Positions 33,897-43,370 are shown, numbered from the stretch's first letter. The stretch is 64,000 nt of DNA from Pseudomonas sp. SCB32 (GCF_009189165.1 NZ_CP045118.1:1550001-1614000), one strand, 5' to 3'. Notes: a model not told the origin generated them from the sequence alone. Translations and numbers: made by a program.

Positions 33897-36041
33897 CAGG
33901 GCCGACTCGCTGTCTTCGTGGTAGGCGTCGAGAAACTCCACCAGCGCGGAGAAGGGCAGGGGGCGGCTGAACAGGTAACCCTGCGCCAGCTCGCAATGAT
34001 TGTCGCGCAGGAAGGCCAGCTGCGAGGGTGCCTCGACGCCTTCGGCGATCACCTTCAGATGCAGCTTCTGCGCCATGGCGATGATCGCCTGGGCGATCTC
34101 GCCATCGCGTTGGGATTGCGGCACGTCGCGGATGAAGGAGCGGTCGACCTTCAAGGCGTCCAGCGGTAGCTGGCGCAGGTACGACAGCGACGAATAGCCG
34201 GTGCCGAAGTCGTCGATCGACAGGCTGACGCCCAGCTCGCGCAGGCGGTTGAGCAGCGGGATCGCCTGGTCGATATTGGCCATCACCGCGTTCTCGGTCA
34301 CTTCCAGCTCCAGGTAGCGGGCCGGCAGACCGGCGTCATCCAGGGTGCGCTGCACTTCCTCCACCAGGTTCTCGCGGCCCAGGTTGCTGGCGCAGCAGTT
34401 CACCGCCACCCGCAGCTTGGCGTAACCCAGGTCGTGCAGCTGGCGCAGGTCCTGGCAGGCGCGGCGCAGCACCCAGGCATCCAGTGCGCCGATCAGGCCG
34501 TTGGCGGTGGCCAGGCCGATGAAGCGGTCCGGCGCCAGCAGGCCGTGGGTCGGGTGCTTCCAGCGCACCAGCGCTTCCAGCTGTTCCACCTCGCCGTGGT
34601 CGATGCGCAGGATCGGCTGGTAGTAGAGCACCAGTTCGTCGTCCCACAGGGCCTTGCGCAGTTCCTCTTCCAGTTGCAGGTCCTGGGTGGCCTTGGTCTT
34701 GAGGTGTGGGCTGAAGAAATGGGTGGCGTTACGGCCGTTGCCCTTGGACTGGTAGAGGGCGAGGTCGGCGTGCTTGAGCAGCTCCTCGGCCTGCTCGCCG
34801 TCGTTGGGGAACAGGCTGATACCTACGCTCAGGGTCATCACCAGGCTGCGTCCGGCTGTGGTAATCGGCTCCTTCATGCGCTGCATCAGGCGCTGGGCAA
34901 GGATGCGCGCTTCGTGATCCTCACCCAGGTCGGCGAGGATGCAGAACTCGTCGCCACCGAAGCGGGACAGCAGGTCGGAGCCACGCAGGGCGCTGCGAAT
35001 GCGCCCGGAGACGATGCATAGCAGCTCGTCGCCGGCGGCGTGGCCCAGGGAATCGTTGACCCGCTTGAAGTGGTCCAGGTCCAGCAGGATCACCGCCATG
35101 CCCTGGCCCTTCTTGCGGTTGCGTTCCAGGCGGACGGCGAATTCCTCATTAAGTGCCGCGCGATTGTGCAGTCCGGTCAGGCCGTCGAAGCGCGCCAGCT
35201 GTTGCAGCGAAGCATTGGCGTGATCGAGCTGGCTGAGCAGGGTGTTGACCCGATGCAGTTCGTTCTCCTTGCTCTCCAGGCTTTCCTCGATCCAGGCGGC
35301 CCAGAGTCCGGCGAGCACCACCCCCAGGGCCAGCAGGCCGACCATCAGGCCGAGCTGGATGGCGTTGCCCTGCGAGGCGTCGACGACCGGCACCACCCAG
35401 CTGGGGAGCCGCAGGGTCAGCGCCGCCATGCCGGTGAAGTGCATGCCGGCAATGGCGCCGCCCAGCAGCAGGCTGGCGAGGATCTGATAGAGCCGCTGGC
35501 GCCCTTGCGGTTGCTGGTTGAGCACTGGAGTGAGCGTCAGCGCGGCATAGGCCACCAGGATCGCCAGCAGCACCGAAAGCGCTACCCGCGCGGGATCGTA
35601 ATACTGCGATGGCGGCGTCTGGATCGCCGCCATCCCGGTATAGTGCATGCTGGCGATGCTCACACCGATGCAGCCGGCGGCCAGCAGGTGTTGCAGCGTG
35701 CTGAGCCCGGCGTGGACAAGCAGGCGCATCGCGACCACCGAGGCGCCGATGGCGATGATCAGTGACAACAGGGTCAGGCCGCTGTCGAAGTGCAGCGGCA
35801 CCGCAGGGTGGAAGGCCAGCATGGCGACGAAGTGCATCGACCAGATGCCGCTGCCCAGGCAGATGCCGCCTACCCACTGCCAGCGGTGGGCGTGCTGGGG
35901 CGTCCGCAGCATTCGGCCGGCGATGTTGAGGGCGACGAAGCTGGCGACGCAGGCGATCAGGATGGACAGCAGTACCAACCCGGGATTGTGTGTGCACTCC
36001 AACAGCACCGAGTCGGACACGGCGTCCTTCTGCCATTCCAT
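33879..36041 (-). CDS. MHYT-GGDEF-EAL membrane c-di-GMP signalling protein (NbdA/MucR-like)
   Basis: 720 residues. The MHYT sensor is a seven-helix membrane domain with three repeats (SMHFVAML, SMHYTGMAAI, GMHFTGMAAL) proposed to bind copper and sense O2, NO or CO. A GGDEF domain follows with an intact SRFGGDEF and an RGSD inhibitory site five residues upstream, then an EAL domain with EALVRWKHP, ELEVTENAVM, DDFGTGYSSL, KVDRSF and AEGVE, so phosphodiesterase residues are complete. Start at 36041: AGGAG lies 10 nt upstream. The locus matches PAO1 nbdA in order, though I remember NbdA as having a degenerate AGDEF. Confidence 0.9.
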   Translation of the reverse strand: MEWQKDAVSDSVLLECTHNPGLVLLSILIACVASFVALNIAGRMLRTPQHAHRWQWVGGICLGSGIWSMHFVAMLAFHPAVPLHFDSGLTLLSLIIAIGASVVAMRLLVHAGLSTLQHLLAAGCIGVSIASMHYTGMAAIQTPPSQYYDPARVALSVLLAILVAYAALTLTPVLNQQPQGRQRLYQILASLLLGGAIAGMHFTGMAALTLRLPSWVVPVVDASQGNAIQLGLMVGLLALGVVLAGLWAAWIEESLESKENELHRVNTLLSQLDHANASLQQLARFDGLTGLHNRAALNEEFAVRLERNRKKGQGMAVILLDLDHFKRVNDSLGHAAGDELLCIVSGRIRSALRGSDLLSRFGGDEFCILADLGEDHEARILAQRLMQRMKEPITTAGRSLVMTLSVGISLFPNDGEQAEELLKHADLALYQSKGNGRNATHFFSPHLKTKATQDLQLEEELRKALWDDELVLYYQPILRIDHGEVEQLEALVRWKHPTHGLLAPDRFIGLATANGLIGALDAWVLRRACQDLRQLHDLGYAKLRVAVNCCASNLGRENLVEEVQRTLDDAGLPARYLELEVTENAVMANIDQAIPLLNRLRELGVSLSIDDFGTGYSSLSYLRQLPLDALKVDRSFIRDVPQSQRDGEIAQAIIAMAQKLHLKVIAEGVEAPSQLAFLRDNHCELAQGYLFSRPLPFSALVEFLDAYHEDSESALLRNQA

Positions 36042-36343
36042 AGCCGGGGGCTCCTGATGTCGGGACGTGGTCGGGGCACGGGTCGATATCACTTTGATGT
36101 CATTCTAGGGGGCGGGTATCGCCCTGCAAGGCGCGGCAGGTCTTTCCGACGGGCTGGAGAAGTGCTGCCGACGTACGGTCGTGCCGGAGGAGGACGGTGC
36201 CTCATCTCACCCAGGTACGAGGGGGCGTTGTAGCCTGATTGATACTTTTTTGACTGACTTGCCGCTACAGTACCGCCCCCTGTCGGCCGGCCCCGGCCAC
36301 TGATGTTTCCAATCCGATTATTGCTGTTCAAGGAGTGCACTCG
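36042..36343. other. 302-bp divergent gap between the signalling gene and the eptA-like gene
   Basis: Holds two divergent promoters presumably, but I see no convincing hexamer pair. A T-run (TTGATACTTTTTTGACTGAC) sits at about 36239-36258. No open frame with an RBS is present. Confidence 0.4.
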
Positions 36344-38002
36344 ATGGCCGAGGGCAAACGCCACTTCATCCCGCGGGTCAGTTCGACACGACTGGTCATG
36401 CTGTTTTCCCTGGCCCTGGTGCTGTTCTACAACGTCGCCACCTGGAAGGCGTTGAACAACCTGGTCCCGCTCCAGGGCGTGAAAGGCGCGGCGTTCTTCC
36501 TCTCCTTCGCGTTCTTCCTCTGGGCAGCCTTCACCCTGCTGCTGACACTGGTGTCGTTCCGGCCCTTGCTCAAGCCGGCGCTCACCCTGGTGGCGCTGGT
36601 CTCCGCCGGCGCGTCATACTTCATGAACACCTATGGCGTCGTCATCGATACGGTGATGGTGCAGAACGTCTTCGAGACCAACCCCGGCGAAGCCGCGGCC
36701 CTGTTCAGCGCGCGGATGGTCGGTTACCTGCTGGTGCTGGGCGTGCTGCCGGCACTGCTCATCTGGCTGACCCCGGTGAGCTACCGCCCGTTCTTCCGTG
36801 GCCTGCTCAACAAGGTCCTGGTGGTCATCGGTTGCGTGGCGGTGGTGGCGGTTTCCGTGGGTAGCTTCTATTCCACCTACGCGCCGGTGTTCCGCCAGGA
36901 AGACAAGGTGACCCACTTCATCAACCCGACCAACTACATCTATGCGGTGACCAAGTACGCCAAGCAGCGCCTGGGCATCAAGGAGCACCTGGTGGTGCAG
37001 CCGATCGGCGAGGATGCCGTGGCGACCCAGCGCGTGCGCGCCGATGGCAAGAAGTCGCTGATGATCTTCGTGGTCGGCGAAACCGCGCGCGCCGATCATT
37101 TCTCCCTCAACGGCTACGCCCGCGACACCAACCCGGAGCTGGCGAAGCTCGACATCATCAACTTCGCCAACGTCAGCTCCTGCGGCACCTCCACCGCCGT
37201 CTCGGTGCCCTGCATGTTCTCCAAGTTCCCCCGCGAGGACTACAGCGACAAGAAGGGCAAGACCTACCAGGGGCTGCTCGATATTCTCCAGCGAGTTGGT
37301 GTGTCGGTGCTCTGGCTGGACAACAACAGCGACTGCAAGGGCACCTGCCTGCGCGTACCGAACCGCGACATTCCCAAGAACCAGCCAGGCCCCTTCTGCG
37401 ATGGCAAGAACTGCCTGGACGAAGCCCTGCTGCAGGACCTGCAGGCCTACATCGATGGTCTGAAGGACAATGCGATCATCGTCCTGCATGCCGATGGCAG
37501 CCACGGTCCGGAGTACTACGACCGTTATCCGAAGTCCCTGGAGCGCTTCAAGCCGGTGTGCCACACCAATCAGCTGGGCAGTTGCAGCACCGAGGAGCTG
37601 GTGAACGTCTACGACAACACCATCCTCTACACCGACTTCTTCCTGTCCAAGGTAGTGGAGCTGCTCAAACGCAACGAGGGCCGCTTCGACACCTCGATGC
37701 TCTACGTTTCCGACCATGGCGAATCGCTGGGTGAAAACGGCGTGTACCTGCACGCGGCGCCCTACGCCATCGCCCCCAAGGCACAGACCCATGTGCCGAT
37801 GGTGATGTGGTTCGGCAACAGCGCGCTGGGTGACCTGGGTATCGATCGCGGTTGCCTGGAAACCAAGGCCAAGGCCGACGAGCTGAGCCACGACAACCTG
37901 TTCCACTCGGTACTGGGCTTGTATGAGGTGCGCACCAGCCTCTACCAGCCGGACCTGGACATCTTCCACTCCTGCCGGCGCAACATGACCGCCGCCCAGT
38001 AA
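36344..38002 (+). CDS. eptA: Lipid A phosphoethanolamine transferase (EptA family)
   Basis: 552 residues. Five N-terminal membrane helices (to about residue 180) precede a periplasmic alkaline-phosphatase-fold domain. Zinc and nucleophile residues are present: E246 in VGETARADHF, T282 in SSCGTSTAVSVPCMFS and SDHGESLGENGVYLH; several cysteines (DCKGTCLRVP, FCDGKNCLDE) form the usual disulphides. The enzyme moves phosphoethanolamine from phosphatidylethanolamine to lipid A phosphates, lowering negative charge and polymyxin binding. Start at 36344 has AAGGAG 8 nt upstream; a GTG 9 bp earlier overlaps the RBS. Terminated by a hairpin at 38021. Confidence 0.9.
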   Translation: MAEGKRHFIPRVSSTRLVMLFSLALVLFYNVATWKALNNLVPLQGVKGAAFFLSFAFFLWAAFTLLLTLVSFRPLLKPALTLVALVSAGASYFMNTYGVVIDTVMVQNVFETNPGEAAALFSARMVGYLLVLGVLPALLIWLTPVSYRPFFRGLLNKVLVVIGCVAVVAVSVGSFYSTYAPVFRQEDKVTHFINPTNYIYAVTKYAKQRLGIKEHLVVQPIGEDAVATQRVRADGKKSLMIFVVGETARADHFSLNGYARDTNPELAKLDIINFANVSSCGTSTAVSVPCMFSKFPREDYSDKKGKTYQGLLDILQRVGVSVLWLDNNSDCKGTCLRVPNRDIPKNQPGPFCDGKNCLDEALLQDLQAYIDGLKDNAIIVLHADGSHGPEYYDRYPKSLERFKPVCHTNQLGSCSTEELVNVYDNTILYTDFFLSKVVELLKRNEGRFDTSMLYVSDHGESLGENGVYLHAAPYAIAPKAQTHVPMVMWFGNSALGDLGIDRGCLETKAKADELSHDNLFHSVLGLYEVRTSLYQPDLDIFHSCRRNMTAAQ

Positions 38003-38020
38003 TCCGGAGGAGGCAAAAAG

Positions 38021-38052
38021 AAAGGCCCTGCGGTGTATGCCGCAGGGCCTTT
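38021..38052. terminator. Bidirectional terminator between eptA and the usp gene
   Basis: AAAGGCCCTGCGG / CCGCAGGGCCTTT, a perfect 13-bp stem with a 6-nt loop. T- or A-runs flank both sides (TTTGCG on +, CTTTTTG on -), so it can serve both convergent genes. Confidence 0.87.
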
Positions 38053-38071
38053 GCGTTTTCAGGGACGGGAA

Positions 38072-38524
38072 TTACTTGTCGCGCACCAGCAGCACCGGGC
38101 GGTTGCTGACGCGGATCAGGCCTTCGGCCACGCTGCCCAGCATCAGGCGGCGCACGCCACGGCGGCCGTGGGTGCCCATGACGATCACGTCGGCCTTGGA
38201 GGCGTCGGCCTCGATCTCGATGCGCTCGGCGATCTCCTCGCTGGCGCGTTCCTGGCAGACCCGCTCGAACACGGCCTTGACCGGGAAATCGGCGATCTGC
38301 TCCCTGGCCTTGGCCAGGATGTCATCGGCGGCCTTCAGGGCTGCTTCGCGCAGCGGCTCGGGGTTGTAGTACACGGCGTAGTCGGGCAGGTGCCGCAACG
38401 GGCTGTCGACGATGGTGATGACACGCAGCTCGCCGCCGCTCAGCTTGGCCAGCTTGGCCGCTTCGACCAGGGCACGGTCGGAAACCGGACTGCCGTCCAC
38501 CGCTACCAGAATGCGCTCGTACAT
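38072..38524 (-). CDS. Universal stress protein (UspA family)
   Basis: 150 residues with the UspA fold: MYERILVAVDGSPVSDRAL at the start and the ATP-binding signature GTHGRRGVRRLMLGSVAEGLIRVSNRPVLLVR. Such proteins aid survival during anaerobic energy starvation in P. aeruginosa (PA3309, which occupies this position there from memory). TGAGGAACAC precedes ATG. An ANR-like box lies 63-76 bp upstream. Confidence 0.92.
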   Translation of the reverse strand: MYERILVAVDGSPVSDRALVEAAKLAKLSGGELRVITIVDSPLRHLPDYAVYYNPEPLREAALKAADDILAKAREQIADFPVKAVFERVCQERASEEIAERIEIEADASKADVIVMGTHGRRGVRRLMLGSVAEGLIRVSNRPVLLVRDK

Positions 38525-38558
38525 GATGTGTTCCTCAATCAGTGGGTTTGGTAAGAAA

Positions 38559-38600
38559 ACTCTATCCCTCCGAGGGCGAGATTCCCTTGCGCAGCGTCAA
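38559..38600 (-). promoter_or_regulatory. Candidate ANR/FNR-dependent promoter of the usp gene
   Basis: On the minus strand TTGACGCTGCGCAA (38600-38587) resembles the ANR box TTGAT-N4-ATCAA at seven to eight of ten positions. TAGAGT (38564-38559) is a plausible -10, putting the start point near 38552 and the box centre at about -41.5, the standard activator position. Fits oxygen-limited induction of the stress protein. Confidence 0.55.
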
Positions 38601-38687
38601 TGGTAGTTGGTATGTCCGAAAATGCCGGGAATAGAGCGGTGTAACGGCGTATTTCCGCAGGAAGATCCCTAGCGTCGTACCCCCCCT

Positions 38688-38736
38688 TGTAGGAGCGGGC
38701 CATGCCCGCGAGTCGCGCCCATGGGGCGCTCCTACA
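38688..38736. repeat. REP palindrome (REPIN), copy 3
   Basis: TGTAGGAGCGGGCCATGCCC at the left end and GGGGCGCTCCTACA at the right, with a short GAGTCGCGCCC centre. Lies between the usp promoter and the rapA terminator. Confidence 0.88.
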
Positions 38737-38772
38737 GGAGAGTGCCTGCCTTCAAGTCAGCGGCAATGAAAA

Positions 38773-38802
38773 AAGCCGCCACAGGTCACCCCGTGGCGGC
38801 TT
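38773..38802 (-). terminator. Intrinsic terminator of rapA
   Basis: On the minus strand AAGCCGCCAC / GTGGCGGCTT form a 10-bp stem with a 10-nt loop, followed by TTTTTT. It lies 21 bp beyond the rapA stop. Confidence 0.85.
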
Positions 38803-38823
38803 CTTCATGATGCAGTGGCGGGA

Positions 38824-41670
38824 TCAGCCGGCTACCAGCACGCGGATCGCCTCCAGGCGCAGCGAGGCCTTGTCCAGCATCGCCAGGCTGTCGTCACGCT
38901 GCTTGCGCAGCGCTTCCAGTTCGCTGTCGCGCACGCTCGGATTGACGGCCTTGAGTGCGGTCAGGCGCGCCAGTTCCTCGTCCAGGGTGGCGGTCAGCTG
39001 CTGGCGAGCCTGCCCCACACGCTCGGCGTGGCGCGGGGTGATCTTGGTCTCGGCCACGGCGAACTGCTTGGCCAGCACGTCGCGCTGGGCCTGCACGAAC
39101 TTGTTGGCACTGGCGCGCGGCACGCTTTCCAGCTGGTCGTTGAGGGTTTCGAAGGACACGCGTGCGGACAGGTCATTGCCGTTGGCGTCCATCAGGCAAC
39201 GCAGCGCTACCGGAGGCAGGAAGCGGCCGAGCTGCAGCTTGCGCGGCGCCACGGCTTCGCTGACGAACAGAAGCTCCAGCAGCACGGTGCCCGGCTTGAG
39301 CGCCTTGTTCTTGATCAGCGCCACCGAGGTGTTGCCCAGCGAGCCGGACAGCACCAGGTCCATGCCGCCCTGCACCATGGGGTGTTCCCAGGTGAGGAAC
39401 TGCATGTCCTCGCGGGCCAGGGCCTGGGCGCGGTCATAGGTGATGGTCACGCCTTCGTCGTCGCCCAGCGGGAAGCTGGCGTCGAGCATCTTCTCGCTCG
39501 GGCGCAGGATCAGCGCGTTCTCGGAATGGTCTTCGCTGTGGATGCCGTAGGTGTCGAACAGGCGCTCCATGTAGATCGGCAGGGCGAACTGGTCGTCCTG
39601 CTCCTCGATCTCTTCCACCAGCGCCTCGCCTTCACCGGTGCCACCGGAGTTCAGTTCCAGCAGGCGGTCGCGGCCGCTGTGCATCTCGGCTTCCAGCGCC
39701 TCGCGTGCGGCCTTGCCTTCGGTGAGCAGGGCGGCGAAGGATTCGTCGTCGCCGCCGTCCAGCAGTTCCACCAGGCGCGGGCCGAAACGGTGCTGCAGGG
39801 CGTTGCCGGTGGGGCAGGTGTTGAGGAAGGCGTTCAGCGCCTGGTGATACCACTGGAACAGGCGTTCCTGCGGGCTGTTCTCCAGGTGCGGCACGTGGAT
39901 CTGGATGGTGTGCTTCTGGCCGATACGGTCCAGGCGGCCGATGCGCTGCTCCAGCTGGTCCGGGTGGGCCGGCAGGTCGAACAGCACCAGATGGTGGGCG
40001 AACTGGAAGTTACGGCCTTCGCTGCCGATTTCCGAGCAGATCAGCACCTGGGCGCCGAATTCCTCATCGGCGAAGTAGGCGGCGGCGCGGTCGCGTTCGA
40101 GGATGCTCATGCCCTCGTGGAACACGGTGGCGGGGATGCCGGACTTCAGGCGCAGGGCGTCTTCCAGGTCCAGTGCGGTCTCGGCGTGGGCGCAGATCAC
40201 CAGCACCTTGTACTGCTTGAGCATCTTCAGGGTGTCGATCAGCCAGTCGACGCGCGGGTCGAAGCGCCACCAGCGGGCGTTCTCGTCGCCGTCCTCGGCC
40301 TGGGCCTGGAAGCTGACTTCCGGGTACAGGTCCGGGTGCTCGCCGATCGGCAGCTCCATGTACTCGATAGGGTTGGCCAGCGCATAGGGGTGCAGCTGGC
40401 GCTCGGGGAAGCCCTGCACGGCGGCGCGGGTGTTGCGGAACAGCACGCGGCCGGTGCCGTGGCGGTCGAGCAGTTCGCGCACCAGGCGGGCGCGGGCTTC
40501 TTCATTGCCGCCCTCGACGCTGGCCAGCAGCTCGTCGCCTTCGCTGCCGAGGAAACCGTGGATGGCCTCGCGGGCACTGGGGGAGAGACGGCCGTGGTCG
40601 ATCAGTTCCTGCACGGCCTCGGCAACTGGACGGTACTGGCCGCTTTCGGCGCGGAAGGCTTCCAGGTCGTGGAAGCGGTCCGGATCGAGCAGGCGCAGAC
40701 GGGCGAAGTGGCTGTCCAGGCCCAACTGTTCCGGGGTCGCGGTGAGCAGCAGCACGCCAGGGATGACCTGCGACAGCTGCTCGACCAGGTTGTATTCACG
40801 GCTGGCCTGTTCCGGGTGCCAGACCAGGTGGTGGGCCTCATCGACCACCAGCAGGTCCCATTCGGCGGCGAACAGCGCGTCCTGGGCCTTCTCGTCCTCG
40901 CGCAGCCACTCCAGCGCCACCAGGGCCAGCTGGGTATCTTCGAAGGGGTTGCTGGCGTCGCTCTCGACGAAGCGCTCGCGGTCGAACAGGGCGACTTCCA
41001 GGTTGAAGCGCCGGCGCATTTCCACCAGCCACTGGTGCTGCAGGTTTTCCGGCACCAGGATCAGCACGCGGCTGGCGCGGCCGGAGAGCAGCTGGCGGTG
41101 GATCACCAGGCCCGCTTCGATGGTCTTGCCCAGGCCTACTTCGTCGGCCAGCAGGACGCGCGGTGCCATGCGGTCGGCGACTTCACGGGCGATGTGCAGC
41201 TGGTGGGCGATGGGTTGCGCGCGGGCGCCGCCCAGGCCCCAGAGGGAGGACTGCAGCAGGCGGGTGCGGTGTTCCAGGGTGTGGTAGCGCAGGCCGAACC
41301 AGGACATCGGGTCGATCTGCCCGGCGAACAAGCGGTCGCTGGCCAGGCGGAACTGGATGAAGTTCGACAGCTGGGTCTCCGGCACGGTGCGCTGGTCGTT
41401 CTGCGCGGTGAGGCCGTGGTAGATCAGCAGGCCGTCGACTTCGTCCACTTCGCGGACGGTCATCTTCCAGCCTTCGAAGTGGGTGATCTCGTCGCCCGGG
41501 GCGAAACGCACGCGGGTCAGCGGCGCGTTGCGCTCGGCATACTGGCGGGTATCACCGGTGGCCGGATAGAGCACCGTGAGCAGGCGTCCGTCGAGCGCCA
41601 GGATGGTCCCCAGCCCAAGTTCCGCTTCACTGTCGCTGATCCAGCGTTGACCGGGTTGATACTGCGCCAT
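38824..41670 (-). CDS. rapA: RNA polymerase-associated ATPase/helicase RapA (HepA)
   Basis: 948 residues of the Swi2/Snf2 family. N-terminal [21 protein letters not shown] is the RapA-specific Tudor-like domain; motor motifs include [17 protein letters not shown] (motif I), [10 protein letters not shown] (motif II) and [11 protein letters not shown] near the end of the second RecA lobe. It binds core RNA polymerase and helps recycle it after termination. ATG at 41670 follows GGAGG by 5 nt; a GTG two codons earlier lies within that RBS. A 1000-residue open frame on the opposite strand is a shadow. Confidence 0.96.
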   Translation of the reverse strand: MAQYQPGQRWISDSEAELGLGTILALDGRLLTVLYPATGDTRQYAERNAPLTRVRFAPGDEITHFEGWKMTVREVDEVDGLLIYHGLTAQNDQRTVPETQLSNFIQFRLASDRLFAGQIDPMSWFGLRYHTLEHRTRLLQSSLWGLGGARAQPIAHQLHIAREVADRMAPRVLLADEVGLGKTIEAGLVIHRQLLSGRASRVLILVPENLQHQWLVEMRRRFNLEVALFDRERFVESDASNPFEDTQLALVALEWLREDEKAQDALFAAEWDLLVVDEAHHLVWHPEQASREYNLVEQLSQVIPGVLLLTATPEQLGLDSHFARLRLLDPDRFHDLEAFRAESGQYRPVAEAVQELIDHGRLSPSAREAIHGFLGSEGDELLASVEGGNEEARARLVRELLDRHGTGRVLFRNTRAAVQGFPERQLHPYALANPIEYMELPIGEHPDLYPEVSFQAQAEDGDENARWWRFDPRVDWLIDTLKMLKQYKVLVICAHAETALDLEDALRLKSGIPATVFHEGMSILERDRAAAYFADEEFGAQVLICSEIGSEGRNFQFAHHLVLFDLPAHPDQLEQRIGRLDRIGQKHTIQIHVPHLENSPQERLFQWYHQALNAFLNTCPTGNALQHRFGPRLVELLDGGDDESFAALLTEGKAAREALEAEMHSGRDRLLELNSGGTGEGEALVEEIEEQDDQFALPIYMERLFDTYGIHSEDHSENALILRPSEKMLDASFPLGDDEGVTITYDRAQALAREDMQFLTWEHPMVQGGMDLVLSGSLGNTSVALIKNKALKPGTVLLELLFVSEAVAPRKLQLGRFLPPVALRCLMDANGNDLSARVSFETLNDQLESVPRASANKFVQAQRDVLAKQFAVAETKITPRHAERVGQARQQLTATLDEELARLTALKAVNPSVRDSELEALRKQRDDSLAMLDKASLRLEAIRVLVAG

Positions 41671-41899
41671 GGACACCTCCCAAAAAAAGCCGGCTATGGT
41701 ACCGGAACGCGCGGCATTCAGCGATGGCCGATGACGGTTCCGGTCGTCCGAAAGGTCGGGCTCGCCGGGAGGAGGGCGCTGGGCGTCGAAGGCTCCTGCC
41801 GGACGTGCTGCAAATGACGAAAGTGTAGCGAGCCGGGCTCAAGTCTGTAGCGGACCCGCCGATAGCCTGACCAGAGGAGCTCCGACAGGACCTTTCCAC

Positions 41900-42202
41900 A
41901 TGCTGCTGCCCATTCCCCACAGCGTGACACCGGTCACCGCCCAGCAGGACGTGCCCAAGCCGCGACCGGATGTCGCCCCGGTGAGCCCGCCTGCGCCCAG
42001 TGCGGGCAATTCCGGTGTGGGCCTGGAGCGGCGTCCCGACGAAGAGGTGCTGGAAGAGGAGTACCAGCGCCGCCGCAAGCGCCGCCAGGCCAGCGATGGC
42101 ACTCCCGAGGTCGAGGCCCTGGAAGAGTTGGAGCAGGTCGAGGAGCTGGGCGACGAGGAGGACACCCAGCGCAAGGGCCGCTGGATCGATATCGAGATCT
42201 GA
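41900..42202 (+). CDS. Small Pseudomonas protein, unknown function (often mislabelled Asp-semialdehyde dehydrogenase)
   Basis: 100 residues, strongly charged and disordered-looking: a Pro-rich N-terminal half (PKPRPDVAPVSPPAPS), a basic patch (YQRRRKRRQ), an acidic stretch (EVEALEELEQVEELGDEEDTQ), then a conserved end RKGRWIDIEI. No catalytic domain is possible at this size. From memory, relatives carry the label aspartate-semialdehyde dehydrogenase, which this sequence does not support. Only a weak AGGA precedes ATG. Confidence 0.7.
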   Translation: MLLPIPHSVTPVTAQQDVPKPRPDVAPVSPPAPSAGNSGVGLERRPDEEVLEEEYQRRRKRRQASDGTPEVEALEELEQVEELGDEEDTQRKGRWIDIEI

Positions 42203-42252
42203 CGGCAGGCTCGGAGTAAGCTGGACGAACACCCGACCGCGCCGAGCCTCCC

Positions 42253-42852
42253 ATGCTGTTCGACGATGCCCCCATCCAGTTGCCCGATGCCGAGCTGCGC
42301 CTGCTGCCCGACTGGTGCCCGCCGCCGCTGGCGGCGAGCTGGTTCGAGCAGTTGGTCGCCGAGACGCCCTGGGAGCAGCCCAGCGTGCACCTGCACGGGC
42401 GCGACTACCCGGTGCCGCGGCTGGTCAACTGGTATGGCGATCCCGAGGCCTTCTACACCTATTCCGGCCTGACCCACGTGCCGCTGCCCTGGACGCCGCT
42501 GCTGGCGGAAATCCGTTCGCGGGTGGAAGCGGCAGCCGGGCAGGGCTTCAACGGCGTACTGCTCAATTACTACCGAGACGGCCAGGACTCGATGGGCTGG
42601 CATAGCGACGACGAACCGGAGCTGGGTCGCAATCCGGTGGTGGCTTCGTTGAACCTCGGCGGTGCGCGGCGCTTCGATCTGCGCCGCAAGGGTCGCAACA
42701 CAATCGAACACTCCATCGAGCTGTCCGGCGGTTCGCTGCTGGTCATGTCCGGCGCGACGCAGCATTATTGGCAGCATCAGGTCGCCAAGACGCGCCTTGC
42801 GGTCGCGCCGCGCCTGAATCTGACTTTCCGCCTGGTGCATGCCCAGCCATGA
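42253..42852 (+). CDS. AlkB-like 2-oxoglutarate/Fe(II) dioxygenase
   Basis: 199 residues. Fe(II) ligands H117 and D119 (GWHSDDEPELG) and H175 (YWQHQVAKT), 2-oxoglutarate arginine R187 and second Arg R193 (RLNLTFR) match the AlkB superfamily. The NLGGARRF loop is the substrate lid. These enzymes remove methyl groups from damaged DNA/RNA bases (AlkB, ALKBH2/3-like). No obvious RBS lies before ATG. The next gene shares an ATGA with its stop. Confidence 0.9.
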   Translation: MLFDDAPIQLPDAELRLLPDWCPPPLAASWFEQLVAETPWEQPSVHLHGRDYPVPRLVNWYGDPEAFYTYSGLTHVPLPWTPLLAEIRSRVEAAAGQGFNGVLLNYYRDGQDSMGWHSDDEPELGRNPVVASLNLGGARRFDLRRKGRNTIEHSIELSGGSLLVMSGATQHYWQHQVAKTRLAVAPRLNLTFRLVHAQP

Positions 42853-43010
42853 GCAACGACGACAAACTGATCGACTTCTCCGCCGAGCGCGACAAGCGCA
42901 TCCACGACGTGCACGAAAAGCGCCTGCAGGACGTGCGCAAGGCCTTCGAGAGCGCGCTGCCCATGGGCAAGGCGCGCAAGAAGGGCAAGGGCAAGCCGAA
43001 GAAGCGCTGA
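42849..43010 (+). CDS. Small basic protein of unknown function
   Basis: 53 residues: an acidic-to-basic helix (KLIDFSAERDKRIHDVHEKRLQDVRKAFESALPMG) and a lysine-rich tail (KARKKGKGKPKKR). Start overlaps the AlkB-like stop by 4 bp (ATGA), so it is translationally coupled. The tail suggests binding to nucleic acid or ribosome; family unnamed. Confidence 0.7.
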   Translation: MSNDDKLIDFSAERDKRIHDVHEKRLQDVRKAFESALPMGKARKKGKGKPKKR

Positions 43011-43142
43011 TTCAACCCGCCGCAGACTGCTCCCTTTCCCTCGCAATTGCCGCCCTGCGCGGCTTCCCGCCGCACCCGTTCCCCTCTGTAAGTTGACCTG
43101 CGTCAGTGCTCCGGCCCTCGCCGGAAAGCGCCTTGTCGACCA

Positions 43143-43183
43143 TTGATCCAGGTCAATTTGTCCTGCCCTGCCGCCGGTAATCT
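43143..43183 (+). promoter_or_regulatory. ANR-dependent promoter of ccoM
   Basis: TTGATCCAGGTCAA (43143-43156) matches the ANR/FNR consensus TTGAT-N4-ATCAA at nine of ten positions. TAATCT at 43178-43183 is a good -10; the start point would be near 43190, putting the box at about -41. A second, weaker box TTGACCTGCGTCAG lies at 43092-43105. This arrangement predicts low-oxygen induction. Confidence 0.82.
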
Positions 43184-43226
43184 GCACACATCCCCAGACG
43201 ATGTAGGCAAACAGGAGGCCAGCATC

Positions 43227-43337
43227 ATGTTCATCGACGAAGTGGTTCTCGCAGGCATCGTTACCGTTGGCCTCATGGTGGTGTTCTTCGGTGGGATCGG
43301 AATTTTCATCTGGAAGGACAGCCACAAGAAGAGCTGA
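43227..43337 (+). CDS. ccoM: cbb3-type cytochrome oxidase accessory subunit CcoM
   Basis: 36 residues with a single membrane helix (VVLAGIVTVGLMVVFFGGIGIFIW) and a short KDSHKKS cytoplasmic tail, matching Pseudomonas CcoM, a single-helix subunit that stabilises cbb3 oxidase. ACAGGAGG lies 8 nt before ATG. It is a free-standing gene far from ccoNOPQ, as in other pseudomonads, and is led by an ANR box. A strong terminator follows. Confidence 0.9.
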   Translation: MFIDEVVLAGIVTVGLMVVFFGGIGIFIWKDSHKKS

Positions 43338-43370
43338 TCCTTACAGATACACAGAGCACGCAAGGCACTT

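Noticed and set aside
38815..41817. 1000-residue open frame on the + strand opposite rapA
   Set aside because: It mirrors the rapA coding sequence, is rich in Gln/His/Val as expected of GC-rich antisense frames, and has no RBS or recognisable domain.
41900..42202. Aspartate-semialdehyde dehydrogenase
   Set aside because: A 100-residue, low-complexity charged protein cannot contain the dehydrogenase domains; the real asd gene is about 370 codons.
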